From Synaphobranchus kaupii (taxonomy: Eukaryota; Chordata; Actinopteri; Anguilliformes; Synaphobranchidae), in NCBI GenBank assembly GCA_029718625.1, contig CM056397.1, forward strand, positions 1,698,590-1,762,589: a stretch of DNA of 64,000 bases, given 5' to 3'. Under the pieces are notes generated by a model that was given only the letters and a program-made list of their open reading frames with translations, was not told the origin of the DNA and ran no database searches. The position numbers and the translations under genes are program-made. This document shows, piece after piece, positions 11,527-21,860 of the stretch (the stretch's first letter is position 1; the number at the start of each line of letters is the position of its first letter).

Positions 11527-11739
11527 ATGTCTTTCCCACAGCTGGGATATCAGTACATCCGACCAATATACGCATCCGAGCGCCAGGGGATTGGCAGCGC
11601 TCGAGCCGGGACAGAGCTCAGCCCGACTGGGGCACTTTCCAATGTTCTGTCCACTATGTATGGATCCCCTTTCGCCGCCGCACAGGGATATGGAGCTTTT
11701 CTTCCTTATGGAAATGATCTATCAATTTTCAATCAACTG
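11527..11739 (+). CDS. irx3: irx3 coding exon 1 (residues 1-71)
   Basis: ATG at 11527 in context ACCATCATG. 71 complete codons end QL, followed by the donor GTGAGT at 11740 (phase 0). The frame continues past the donor into intron for another 48 codons with no Irx similarity, which supports the splice. Encodes the Irx3-specific N-terminus. Confidence 0.95.
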
Positions 11740-14700
11740 GTGAGTGTTGTTTATCCCTTAATGAATTTATATATAGCTAAAACTTTTTTTACGTCATTTC
11801 AAGCTATAGCTCTCGTAAACTTCTATAAGCGTAGAAGTTTACGAGAGCAATGCTGCAACGAGGCACAAATGTTTTTTGTTTTTTAAAATATGAATTAAAT
11901 AGCCTATGTATCTTGCATTACTTGCGTGATTATTATAAAAGGCAAAACGTTCAAATGAAAATGGGATTAACCTTACGTTTTTTAAGACTATTCATGCCTG
12001 CGAACTTCGCCAATGCCTTGGTATAATATTTTAACATTAAACATTAGACCACAACAGAAAGCTTAAATGTATAGGCCTATACACGTTTGCAAAATCTTAT
12101 ATGTTTGTATAAAGAGGGATCCCCGTCGTGTTTACAAAATAAGACGCTCAAATTGTCTTTAGCTGTCTTTCGCCAAATGTTGTAGCCTAGTAGTATAGGC
12201 CCTATTTATAATCACATAAAGCTATATATAAATACAAAAACATAGGCCCAATTAAGCTCATACATATACATATGCTATGTTACTTTTTGTGAAAAATACA
12301 TAGGCCTAAACTTAAATGTGTAGGCCTACGTGCCCGTGGAAATTAATAGGCTATGATGCATCTGACAACAGTAAGATAAACCGGAATAAAAGTTAGGCGT
12401 CTGCAGTGCTCTCAGTCGGCAAATAATAGAAAAAAAGTATTTCCCCTACAGGATCTGCTTGCCTATTTGTAGTAACTATATAAACAAAGCAACAAAAAGC
12501 ATTACGCCCATTTAATCTATTGTAGCTTGTTTCCACTGTGGTAAACGTTATCCTATTTATTTTGTTAAAAGCAGTATATAGGCTACTCACACATGGGCTG
12601 GAGTATAACTCGGTAAATAATAATAAAAAAAATAATAATAAAATTTAAAAAAACATAAATCCAACTGCAATGTATCTGTCTGTTTTGGCTTTTCTAGGGA
12701 GCTCAATATGAGCTGAAAGACAGCCCGGGCGTACAACACCCAGGATTTGCTCATCACCACCCCGCTTTTTATCCCTACGGGCAATACCAGTTTGGTGATC
12801 CGTCCAGACCCAAAAACGCCACCAGGGAAAGTACCAGCACTCTTAAGGCCTGGTTAAGTGAACACAGAAAAAATCCGTACCCCACAAAGGGTGAGAAAAT
12901 CATGCTGGCCATAATAACCAAAATGACCCTCACCCAAGTGTCTACCTGGTTTGCCAATGCGAGGAGAAGGCTAAAGAAGGAGAACAAGATGACCTGGGCC
13001 CCCAGAAGCCGAACGGACGAAGAGGGAAACGTCTACAGCAGTGATCACGAAGGAGATGAGGGAGACAAAAGGGATGACGACGAAGAGATCGACCTTGAAA
13101 ACATCGACACTGAAAATATCGAAAATAAGGACGATTTGGATGACCAGGACGACATGCCCGCTGATTTGAAACTTGACGTTAGGAGCGACTCGGAAATTTC
13201 AGATGGCTATGAGGACTTACAAGGGTCCGACCAGAGGTTTCTCAAGGCGGTGGTAAAAGAAAGCAAGGACATTCGCGGGGTAAAACATGAGCACTTCCAC
13301 CAACATTCTTTGGGAATCAAAGCGACACAGCCTAACGGAGAACAACTTAAACTGAACGCTGTATCAATCAACTCCCCATCCTCAGACAATAGCGCGGCCC
13401 CGGCCCAAAAGCCAAAGATTTGGTCTTTGGCTGAGACGGCAACTACTCCGGACAGTCCCAGAAAGTCCCCATTAATTAATGGAAACTCCGCTCATCACAG
13501 ACTTCGTTCTTGTCCTGTTGGAAAACTTCAAAACTGGACAAACAGAGGCTTTTCTGCCCAACAACTTGCTTTACTAAACTCAAACCATTACCTCGGACTG
13601 GCCAGTCAGGCTTCGGTGAACAGTCTTGCGATGTATGGCAGACAGACAGAGGAGAAAAGTCACAATTCAGAATCATCCGTAACAGGTACTCGTCATATTA
13701 CATCATATTACAATATAAAGTGAATATTGCTTTCCGTATCTTACCCGCTCCACTCCGCATTTTGGATTTGCCTTTGATTGTTATGCATGGTAAACGCTCC
13801 ATTTACAGTCATAATAGAAAGAAAATTACAAGGAAATCTGAAAGAAAATTACAAGGCTTACGAATATGTAGGCTAAACTAAGAAAATATTATTAGCATTG
13901 TCCAGGCCGACCACAAGGCCTGTAGGGTAGATTTCCTGACCTTCCCCACAAATGATTCACCAGAGAAATAAATAGCCATATAAAATATATAGACTGTGTA
14001 CATATTATAGGATAATTGTGTCAGAACATTGTTTATGTTTTGTCCATTTCCAAAAATAATAAATAAAACAGTTGGCTTTCAGAAAGAATGACTGTGACTG
14101 TGAAGCATTAATCATGAATGGCCTACTGTTGCTCGAAACCGCCAGTCGTCATTGATGTTAATATAGGCTATTAAGAATACGTTTAACGTTTATTTCTGCG
14201 GTGTAACCTAAATACTCAATGCATTCAAAGTATTAAGATTTACGATTCATGAAAATACCTAGGCTATCTATTTTACGCAGACATATATGTGGCAAAGTAT
14301 CCTAATTGTTTATTGTATTATTATTTCAGAAAGATCTAGTGCATTGGAAGCAGAGAAAAAGTTAAAAACAGCCTTCCATCCAGTTCAACGACGGTAAGAG
14401 TCTGTTATATAATTTTTGGCGTGCTTGTGTTTCAATTCTCGTGCAGTTTCAAAAGTATTTTTTATTGAGTTGAGGTTCTAAATAAAGTGCTACCACAGCT
14501 TCTCATTTACAGAAGCCTCTGGTATTCTTTGATTAACTTACGGCATCGTTACTTTTGGCTACATCATAATTGTATCTCAGTTGTTAGGGCGGCAATGAGC
14601 TTTTTCACACACATGAATCTAATGAATCAATTATAAAAAAAATTCTCCAGAATTTGAATTATTTAAAAAATTGGTATTCATATGGCACTCATTTAGGCAA

Positions 14701-14801
14701 ATATTCTCATAACAGTTTTATTTCCTTCTCCCGTGTCTTGCAGGCCTCAGAACCAACTAGAAGCAGCAATGGTTCTCTCGGCGCTATCGTCGTCTTCATA
14801 G
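11527..14801 (+). CDS. irx3: Iroquois homeobox protein Irx3 (four coding exons, 440 aa)
   Basis: Spliced gene; exons 11527-11739, 12698-13685, 14330-14393 and 14744-14801 join in frame at GT/AG introns (phases 0, 1, 0-based remainder 2) to give 440 codons ending in TAG. The product is a TALE-class homeodomain transcription factor acting in the nucleus in neural, heart, kidney and limb patterning (family knowledge). The N-terminus [13 protein letters not shown] is the Irx3 signature. The homeodomain is at about residues 108-170, with KNPYPT (TALE loop) and [11 protein letters not shown] (helix 3). An acidic stretch follows (about 178-225). The IRO motif [15 protein letters not shown] is at 309-323. 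The C-terminus ([17 protein letters not shown], then VLSALSSSS) matches vertebrate Irx3 rather than Irx1, 2, 4, 5 or 6. It is shorter than human IRX3 (about 500 aa) mainly because it lacks Gly/Ala/Pro-rich stretches. Helix 1 has a serine (S125) where asparagine is usual. Paralog a or b is not resolved. Confidence 0.96.
11740..12697 (+). other. irx3: irx3 intron 1
   Basis: 958 bp, donor GTGAGT and acceptor TTTTCTAG. AT-rich with many TAGGCCTA words and a perfect hairpin at 11809-11848. Confidence 0.93.
11809..11848. repeat. Perfect 17-bp inverted repeat (hairpin) in irx3 intron 1
   Basis: GCTCTCGTAAACTTCTA (11809-11825) is followed by a 6-base loop and then by its exact reverse complement (11832-11848). 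It starts 70 bp after the exon 1 donor. Read directly. Function unknown; it may be a small foldback scar or an RNA structure near the splice site. Confidence 0.95.
12698..13685 (+). CDS. irx3: irx3 coding exon 2 (homeodomain, acidic region, IRO motif)
   Basis: The acceptor TTTTCTAG precedes GAQYELKD (residue 72). 988 bp give 329 codons plus one base (phase 1), and the donor GTACTC is at 13686. Contains the whole TALE homeodomain, the Asp/Glu-rich segment and the IRO motif. Confidence 0.96.
13686..14329 (+). other. irx3: irx3 intron 2
   Basis: 644 bp, donor GTACTC (weaker than consensus) and acceptor TTATTTCAG. No features recognised. Antisense and frame-shadow open frames across exon 2 and this intron have no domains. 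Confidence 0.9.
14330..14393 (+). CDS. irx3: irx3 coding exon 3
   Basis: 64-bp exon encoding (E)[20 protein letters not shown](R), the conserved C-terminal helix of Irx3. Acceptor TTATTTCAG, donor GTAAGA. Too short for a simple open-frame search; found by Irx3 similarity and splice signals. Confidence 0.93.
14394..14743 (+). other. irx3: irx3 intron 3
   Basis: 350 bp between donor GTAAGA and acceptor GTCTTGCAG. AT-rich. Nothing else recognised. Confidence 0.9.
14744..14801 (+). CDS. irx3: irx3 coding exon 4 (C-terminus)
   Basis: 58 bp encoding (R)[18 protein letters not shown] followed by TAG at 14799-14801. This matches the characteristic C-terminus of vertebrate Irx3. Acceptor GTCTTGCAG. 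Confidence 0.94.
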
Positions 14802-15080
14802 TCTTTCTGTTGTCATTTTTATTTCCATCTGTTTTGAGGAATGTAAATTACAGTAAATATTTCTGTATACTTACCTTGTAAGCATGTCCTGTGCAAAATT
14901 GCTAATGTAATATTGTATGAAACTGTACTCTCTGAGGTTTTCTTTTTTGTAAGTTCGGTGAGGATTTGGTGTTCAATAATTTTTGTATATAAGGTCAAGA
15001 AAATGTAAATAGTCGTGAACCAAATTGTACAAGAAAATATATATTTTGGCTAATAAATGAACTGTTGCATCTTTATCAAA
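14802..15080 (+). other. irx3: irx3 3' UTR with polyadenylation signal
   Basis: AT-rich sequence after the stop codon. A canonical AATAAA lies at 15052-15057, about 250 bp downstream, with the T-rich ATCTTTATC after it. A second ATAAATAAAA at about 15123 could be an alternative signal. The cleavage site was not determined. Confidence 0.7.
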
Positions 15081-16568
15081 AAGCGTGTTTCTTTTCTGGG
15101 ACGGGGGTTAAACTATTAGTCATAAATAAAACGGTTGGCAATATTTTTAACACTATTGCTGCTTCAGTCGTTTAAACGGAAGACGTTGAGTTATTTGAAG
15201 TGAAGTAGTCTTTCTTAACGTTGTTTTTTATTATATATAGCCTACAAGGTATATCTGAATAGTTTTTAAATTAAAGCGCCTGGTGTGAATTGAGTAGGCT
15301 ATTATTATCTGTAATCATCGTGCTTTGTTTGGATTTGAATGTGGATAGGAAATCTTAGATATGGCGTGTATTAGGCTACAGAAGCCCACTGGAGGGCAAT
15401 TGTTGGCTATTGCAAATCTTTTTTGGGAAACAATTTGATTATCTGGGGGAATATGCTATTTCGTATGTGAAATGTTCTTGGCTGAGAGGTTAAATGTTGT
15501 AGGCTAGCTTTCTACAATAGTTTGCATAATCATACAGCTCATATTAAATTTGTGATTTAGCTATTTAAAAATTTAGTATGAATTATAATCAGACATTGAT
15601 TCTGCACCGCTTTCCATATGCCTCCAGAACATTGTGATATAATTTATTTATGTTTGCTTTCCGCCTCTAAGATCATTTGCATATCAGCAGCGTTGTTAAG
15701 TCAGTCTGGAAAGTTTGCACAAGGTTGGAGTTGGAGCGCCCTCTACAGATGCATTTTGTTCATGAATCACATTAAACGCTTGGGTCTCTGGGGTGCCAGG
15801 CCAATTCTGGGGGAAAGTTCAATTTACATGGATCTTTAAAAAATATATATCGATAAAAAAAATCCTAAACTGTTAACAATGATATTATTTAAATAATATT
15901 TACATTATTATAGCAATTCAAAACAGCAACATCAATTATTTGATGTAGTAGTCCATAGGCTATTTCATTGGTACGTAGAAAATAGCCTACACAGTGGTAT
16001 TATATCAATGACTTAAAAACAAAACACATTACAATGTATATAAAACGTTTAGTTTGTAAATTAATTACATATTTTTGTGATGTTCCTGTTAAAAGAGTAA
16101 AATAACCAACAAACCAATTTAAACAGATGCTGAGTAGTCTTACAGATTATGTAGCGCGTAGACTTGTTCTGAATTTATGAATTAATCTGTAGTGCCTAAA
16201 AAACTTTCACAGGCTTTGTAAACTCTTCTCACGAAACTATTAAACCATTATTTTTTTTAAAATACAATAAAACCTAACGTGATATAATTCAGTCTATACT
16301 AATTAAAGTCACACTGTTTTGGCGAATCCAATAATAACCTATGCTTATTGAAAGAGCCAACTGTGAAAACTCTTGTTCTGGCGCCATTTAAGGACTGCAG
16401 ATAAATTTAAATCATCTCAAGTCTTTTGACAATAGGTCGACTGCAAAATTAAAAATTCAACCACTTATCTTACGTGATTATGTGAATATAGGCCTAGGCT
16501 AATATTTATAACTGCGGTTCTTTTTTCTCGCGCAAAATGATTCGATTATGGGTAGAGTAACATCCAGG
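15081..16568. other. Intergenic DNA downstream of irx3
   Basis: AT-rich. No gene and no terminal repeats recognised. 15610-15840 is slightly more complex, with one short open frame lacking domains. Confidence 0.4.
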
Positions 16569-17333
16569 GGTGCGTTTCCCAAAAGCATTGTAAGGCTACG
16601 AAGCTTCTTGAACTTTGGGTGCGTTTCCCAAAAGCATCTTAATTTAAGACGCTCTTAGAAACGCTCGTAGATTAACTATTACTCCAGACCAGTCGTAGAC
16701 GGTTAAGTGCGTTTTAGAAGCCCATAAATCACATACTTGATTTTTCGTGTAAGTGTTAATTTATTTTTACGGTTACCATAACCACTGATTGTTATTTTTT
16801 TATAGTTATGTTAGATGCAACAATATTTACGTTTAATTAAAAATAAATAACTTATTTTTTATATATTTGGAAATTACCCATAAAAGCCATTCCTTAAATA
16901 GCCCTATAAATAAATAAATAAGATTGAGACAAGTAAAATCAGTGGGAAAAATATTTTTATTTCAAAAGAAACTTTGACGTGCCGAACCGGCCATGTATTG
17001 GGCATGGGGTTCGCGTCTCCCAATCTATCGCCCCTCATCCCGTATCAGCAGCACCACAGACAGAAGTACAAAGATGTAAAATCCAGGGGTCAGAAAGTAA
17101 AAGTCCTGCCATGTGTTTCTTCAACCCATGAACTGAGCCAGCTGACTATTTCACTAAATAGTTCTACCTCCTGGCTGAAGAATTGTGCAAATTAGAAAAT
17201 CCAGGTGATTGTAACTAAATACTGGGGACGACTTTTTACTTTCTGAACCTGGATTTTACACCTCTGGTTAAGTAGCACTTAAGAGGTGACTGTGCGTTCA
17301 CGCTTTAAGAACTGTTTTTGGAAACGCATGTTA
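16569..17333. mobile_element. Probable MITE with GGTGCGTTTCCCAAAAGC termini and a nested MITE
   Basis: GGTGCGTTTCCCAAAAGCAT occurs twice on the left (16569 and 16618), and the inverted form CTGTTTTTGGAAACGCATG closes the right side near 17331. This is a common fish repeat type. A second MITE (about 17073-17266) sits inside. Boundaries are approximate and no target duplication was confirmed. Confidence 0.5.
17073..17266. repeat. Small MITE, same family as 25,263-25,420
   Basis: The left end AAGATGTAAAATCCAGGGGT and right end CCTGGATTTTACACCTCTGG are inverted matches. Internal words (CCATGTGTTTCTTC, CCCATGAA, CAGCCAGCTG, AATCCAGGTGATTG) match the copy at 25.3 kb. Confidence 0.7.
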
Positions 17334-17799
17334 CAAATTAATGAGCCAGGAAGAAAACTCTAATCAATTATTTCGTGGTAGGAAGTAATTTAAACCATTT
17401 GTGATAGCCTAATCTAAAGGTTCCTCTTCAGAATTTGTCCAACTATAGGCTACAATGTATCAAAATAGTTCACGCCATACTCAATTTACCCTTCTAAACC
17501 TAATAATACAGCTTATAAAATTAAATGGAAATTGCACGTGAAACGTCGTCCATCGTGAGAGGCGTTTATTTTTCGAGTGCTAATTAGCCTAATGCACACA
17601 GGTTATTAGCCTATTATTCTTTTAATAACCCACGATTATCAAAAAATAACTTCACGCAACATGAACGTGCGGGTGGAAGCTTGGCTTGGTAAAATCGAAA
17701 AATAAAGTAGCTTAGGTTTATAACATCGTTTTCATTAATTTGTTTAGGCCTATAGAAAAGGCAGGATAACTTAGACTAAATATTGTTATAACATGACGC

Positions 17800-18120
17800 G
17801 ACGTGGAAGGAAGCGTAAGCAGGGCGACCCGCAGAGCGAACGAATTCATGCCATTGGCGTGTATGCACGGCGAGGCACCACATAGGGACCTCTCCGAGAG
17901 AATTGGACTGGGGCATTGTATTCCAGTAAAAAGGCTAGTCTTTCCCAGGTCTTTTCTCCAAGCTGCCTTCCTGTCTAATCAATTATCTTCCCTGCAAGCC
18001 CTCCATCTAACTGAGCGCTCATTATGCATATTCATAAATCACAGCGTCCATATCTGACACTGATTGATGTCATCATCTTTCTGTTTTATACTCGTGTTTT
18101 CTCTCGGAAGCGTAAGACCA
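17800..18120. promoter_or_regulatory. Candidate conserved non-coding element downstream of irx3
   Basis: About 300 bp of complex, low-repeat sequence rich in homeodomain/POU-like words: CTAATCAATTATC near 17977, ATTATGCATATTCATAAATC near 18021, and CTGATTGATGTCATCATC near 18059. One plus-strand open frame overlaps but has no domain. Called from texture and site density only. Confidence 0.35.
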
Positions 18121-19089
18121 GCTCAGCCAGAAGAAATACCACAGCGAGAGTGACCAATAACCTCTGATTACTGATGCCCGTCTGATTTAGACGTTTATTA
18201 CGACACACTCCAGTGTAGCCCCCTACGCGTCGCTCACACTAAATTAGCCTGAAAATCGGGTAATGTTCTGCTCTTATTAAGTAACAAGCAAAATCCGTTT
18301 TAAAGTTAAATATAATCGCGTATAAACAAAGTATTGCTATTTAAATTGCGTGATAAATGCAAACAATTTTACTGAAAAATAAATATCTATACCCATAAGC
18401 TAATATGAGTGGGACCCCACAATGGCGTAAAAATAATTTTTTTAAATGCCCAAAATATTTCAGATATTTCAGTAATATTTTGTATATAGGCTATTATGGA
18501 TACCTAATTCGATGTAGAGACATTCAAATACGTATGGACTTTCATTTGTTCTCAAAATTTGTTTGGAGCATGTTTGATTATCTAGAATTATCTGGAAAAG
18601 ACTGAATGTCGAGGATAAATTTCAGATGTTGCATATGGGATATTGAACGTTTTCAGTAAGCAGGGGGTGACCATACAATTACCGATTAAAACGTCCGTTA
18701 GGGAAAATAAATAAAGTAATCATGGCTGTCCTTATACCTATATATGTCCAACAGGCGTTTTCTTTTGTATTCAGCAAATGGAAGACATTGCCCAACATTC
18801 CCTTAGAGCTAAACGGAGGCAATTTCCAGCTAGACATCGTGTGTCATTCATTTATTCACACGTTAAGTGGATGTCCTTCTGGCTAATGAGCAATAAGCAA
18901 CACTGACTCCTCTATTATTTCTTTGCTCACAGAAATGCAAAACACCCAGACTGAGCCTTTCACAGTCACAGGAGCAAATATGCTTTGAATATGCTGATTG
19001 GTGGGGAAAAAAAGACATGTACATTCACGCAGTCACAGATTAATGGTACAAACTGACATTTTTCAACACACACACAGTCCCTGTTTACG
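18121..19089. other. Intergenic DNA, nothing recognised
   Basis: Mostly AT-rich. One short open frame at 18405-18605 without similarity. Confidence 0.4.
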
Positions 19090-19121
19090 CACACACACAC
19101 ACGCACATGCGCACACGCACG

Positions 19122-19162
<41 letters not shown>
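19090..19162. repeat. (CA)n microsatellite
   Basis: CA repeat with a few CG and TG interruptions in the first half, pure in the last about 35 bases. It causes spurious His/Thr and Cys/Val open frames on both strands. Confidence 0.95.
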
Positions 19163-19164
<2 letters not shown>

Positions 19165-20112
19165 CATCACCTCCAGTTCCTCTGTCTCAGCCCTCCTCCT
19201 ATTCTGTTCTGTGAGAAGGCTGTATAATCTGAGTCTAGTTCCAGCCTGCCTCTTTTAGCTGGAGGAGTATTCCTGTAACACAAAACACAAGTGGAACCAG
19301 CACAGACACACAAGAGACTTCCACCATTGTGGTATATTTGGCCAGGCCACAAAACACTCAGAAAGGACACTTCTCTCATTACTACCTAATTGCCACCTGC
19401 AGACAAGTCCTGCTTAGAAAGTGTACGAAAAGACCTGCCACAGGAAGGCCTAAATATATCTTTATGATGTATTTGTATTACTGAAAACGCTTTGGTTTGG
19501 TTCAGTGACTGGCGAAAGTGGTATTTAACCAAAAAAAAAAATTCACTCAAGTGCAGTACAGTGCAACTCATGACATAACGAGTCAACCTTACAAATCAAC
19601 ACTACTGCATGGATCTATCCATGGTAAAGTCAGTGATCTTCACTGCCAATGCCTCACCAGTATGGAGGGAAATAAACACAATTAGCACACATAATATCAG
19701 TATGCATAAAGATTATGCATTTGTACACAACAAGAGCTGCATGTAATTATATTTGTTTAATTTCAGCAACATTGCAATTAGTCAATTAACCAGAATGTTA
19801 AGTGGTTTCTTTTGAAATAGTGATTAATTGGTTAAAGTCAAATGGTACTGTAAGAAATAACCTAAAATAACAACAATATTTACTGTAATTTTAACCTCTT
19901 AATTGTCTAGATTATTAATCATAGTTTATTTTAATAGAATTTCCATACTACTGACATTTAAGGAGCAAACTGTTAGTAAGTTGCACCTTTATTGAAGGGT
20001 AAAATAGCAATGATAGGTCTAAACTGCAAGGTGTACACAGTTCATTCTTTCAGATAATTTCTAAATAATGATGCATTATTCATTTGCTGGTTTGTTATCC
20101 AAGTAGCAAACA

Positions 20113-20158
20113 TTGCAATCACTTACCGGATGCTCTTATCCAGAGTGACTTACTGAAA
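20113..20158 (-). repeat. SINE 3' tail fragment (GTAAGTC-CTCTGGATAAGAGC type)
   Basis: Read on the minus strand: AGTAAGTCACTCTGGATAAG followed by AGCATCCGGTAAG. This is the conserved 3' tail shared by many teleost SINEs. A related tail lies at 45,299-45,347. The rest of the SINE is not recognisable. Confidence 0.6.
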
Positions 20159-20989
20159 TGGAGAACATAGGTGTTAATCTCTTAAATGCAACAGTGTGAT
20201 ATAACCAAGGCGGTGCATTTATAATCAATAAGTGTAACGTTAGCCAAACAACCAACAATTATTATTCCAAACAAAAGTAAATGCCACAATACATCTAACT
20301 TTTCTTTACACAGCTATACCTTGAACATTATCAAAAAAGGAAACGGAAGAAAGGAAGATCATATCTATAGCTAAAAGGGAACTGTAATTATGTCTAAAGA
20401 GGTGGGCCTTCAGTCAGCATCTGCATCATAAGATGGGTAGGGTAGGTTTTCTCACATTATCAGTTTATAAACTACTTTTAAGTCTAATCCAAACTTTAAG
20501 GCATACAATTTCTTTTTTTATGGATTTCTCTTTTCCAAAGGTGTAAACAGGCTGGGTTGATTTTGTTGAGGAGAGCAAACAAACCTAAGGATTTCCAAAA
20601 TATCCTTGAAACAGTCCTATGTGCAGCCAGCAAATACAGCACTCCGCTAACTTCTAATCACATTTATTTTCATTTTTTATTTTGCATATCATTCAATAGC
20701 ATAAGACATAGGTGCGTAGCCGCACCCTGCTGAAATAATTTTTAAATTGTTTCAGCGAAATAGTAGAAGAACATGAAACCAATTAACCCAAAATCTATAT
20801 TCTTAAGGTGACAGAGGGCATCCATTCTCCCAGAAAGGCTGGATGACACCACTTTTCCATCCCCCAAAATGGAACCGCCAGCAACCAGTGAAAGAATATA
20901 AAGTAAATAAACAGAAGAGGTTCCATTGGAAAGGAAGGAGTGTCCCTTGAAAGCTGACGGTGACCAAAATAAAGAGGGCCGGCCCATGT
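20159..20989. other. Intergenic DNA, nothing recognised
   Basis: Non-coding, no repeats identified. Minus-strand frames at 20742-20995 overlap in two frames and have no domain. Confidence 0.4.
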
Positions 20990-21860
20990 TTTCACCTCAC
21001 CTCTTGGTCAACGAACCCAAACCCCCCCCCCCAACCACAACTGTCGCAATCACAATGCCATGCCCATTGTAGTGTGTGTCCCAGCTTTGAAACTGCCGGG
21101 TCTCTTTGTCAGACCTGCTAATCCTGTTAGCAGGCACCACTGGTAGTCCACTCCCAAAATCGCTGGAAGGGACGTGCTCTTCCGCCCTCTCCACTGTATG
21201 TCAGAGATAGCTGGGAATAAAAAACGAGATGGGGCCGGGCCAGCACCAGGCTTCCTACCTCAGAACGACATAATCGCTCAAGATGGGCAAAACATGGACC
21301 CGCTTGATTCCGGTCGACCGTTTCTAATTTAAAAGAAGAGCCCACAATTTTTTTGGGGTAAGCTGGGTAATATTTTGTAAAGAAAGACTGCCCAGAAACA
21401 AATTTGCGTGCAGATGGGCTTAGCGTTAGCCAGCTGAAGTTTCAGCCGTTAGCTTGCGGGGGCAAACGGTAGGGGAGAATGATATTCTCTGCAGTCGAAG
21501 CAGCAGCAAGGGAGGGCACTGATTTCATGGCTATTGTTGAGAGGGGTTAAAGAAGGGAGCGCATTCACTGGCTCAGAAAGGCAACAAGTGGGGTACAGAG
21601 GGGCCGGGGGAGGATTGGGCGGCTCCTTGGATTTTATCGCTCACCCACCTGAAAGACTGCGCCTTTCTCAGCTCCCTCAGATTTATTTAGCTGCAGTTAC
21701 GGGGCAATTATGGAAATGGGTCTTTTGAAGCCGGGCAGAGCTCCCTTTGTTTTCTTCCCCCTGACAAAGCAAAGCGTCTCCCGATTTATTTTCTTATTAT
21801 TATTACACGTTTTCTTCTTGCCACACGAGCATCATGTTTCCCAGTGTTGCTGTCCATAAT
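20990..21860. promoter_or_regulatory. GC-richer low-repeat block; candidate regulatory cluster
   Basis: About 870 bp of GC-richer, complex sequence among AT-rich DNA, with no transposon ends. It includes TTTATTTAGCTGCAGTTACG near 21682, GGGGCAATTATGG near 21703, and a well-mixed segment to 21860 ending with TAATTATACTGCC. Open frames on both strands lack domains. Candidate enhancer cluster; conservation untested. Confidence 0.3.

Noticed and set aside
11740..11886. Read-through of exon 1 as a 119-aa protein
   Set aside because: The tail after QL (residue 71) has no Irx similarity and a consensus donor GTGAGT follows exactly at that point.
13207..13881. Minus-strand and out-of-frame open frames over irx3 exon 2
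   Set aside because: Shadows of the real coding exon; they have no domain, and the plus-frame protein matches Irx3 throughout.
18966..19258. Cys/Val-rich and His/Thr-rich frames
   Set aside because: Translation of the (CA)n microsatellite on both strands.
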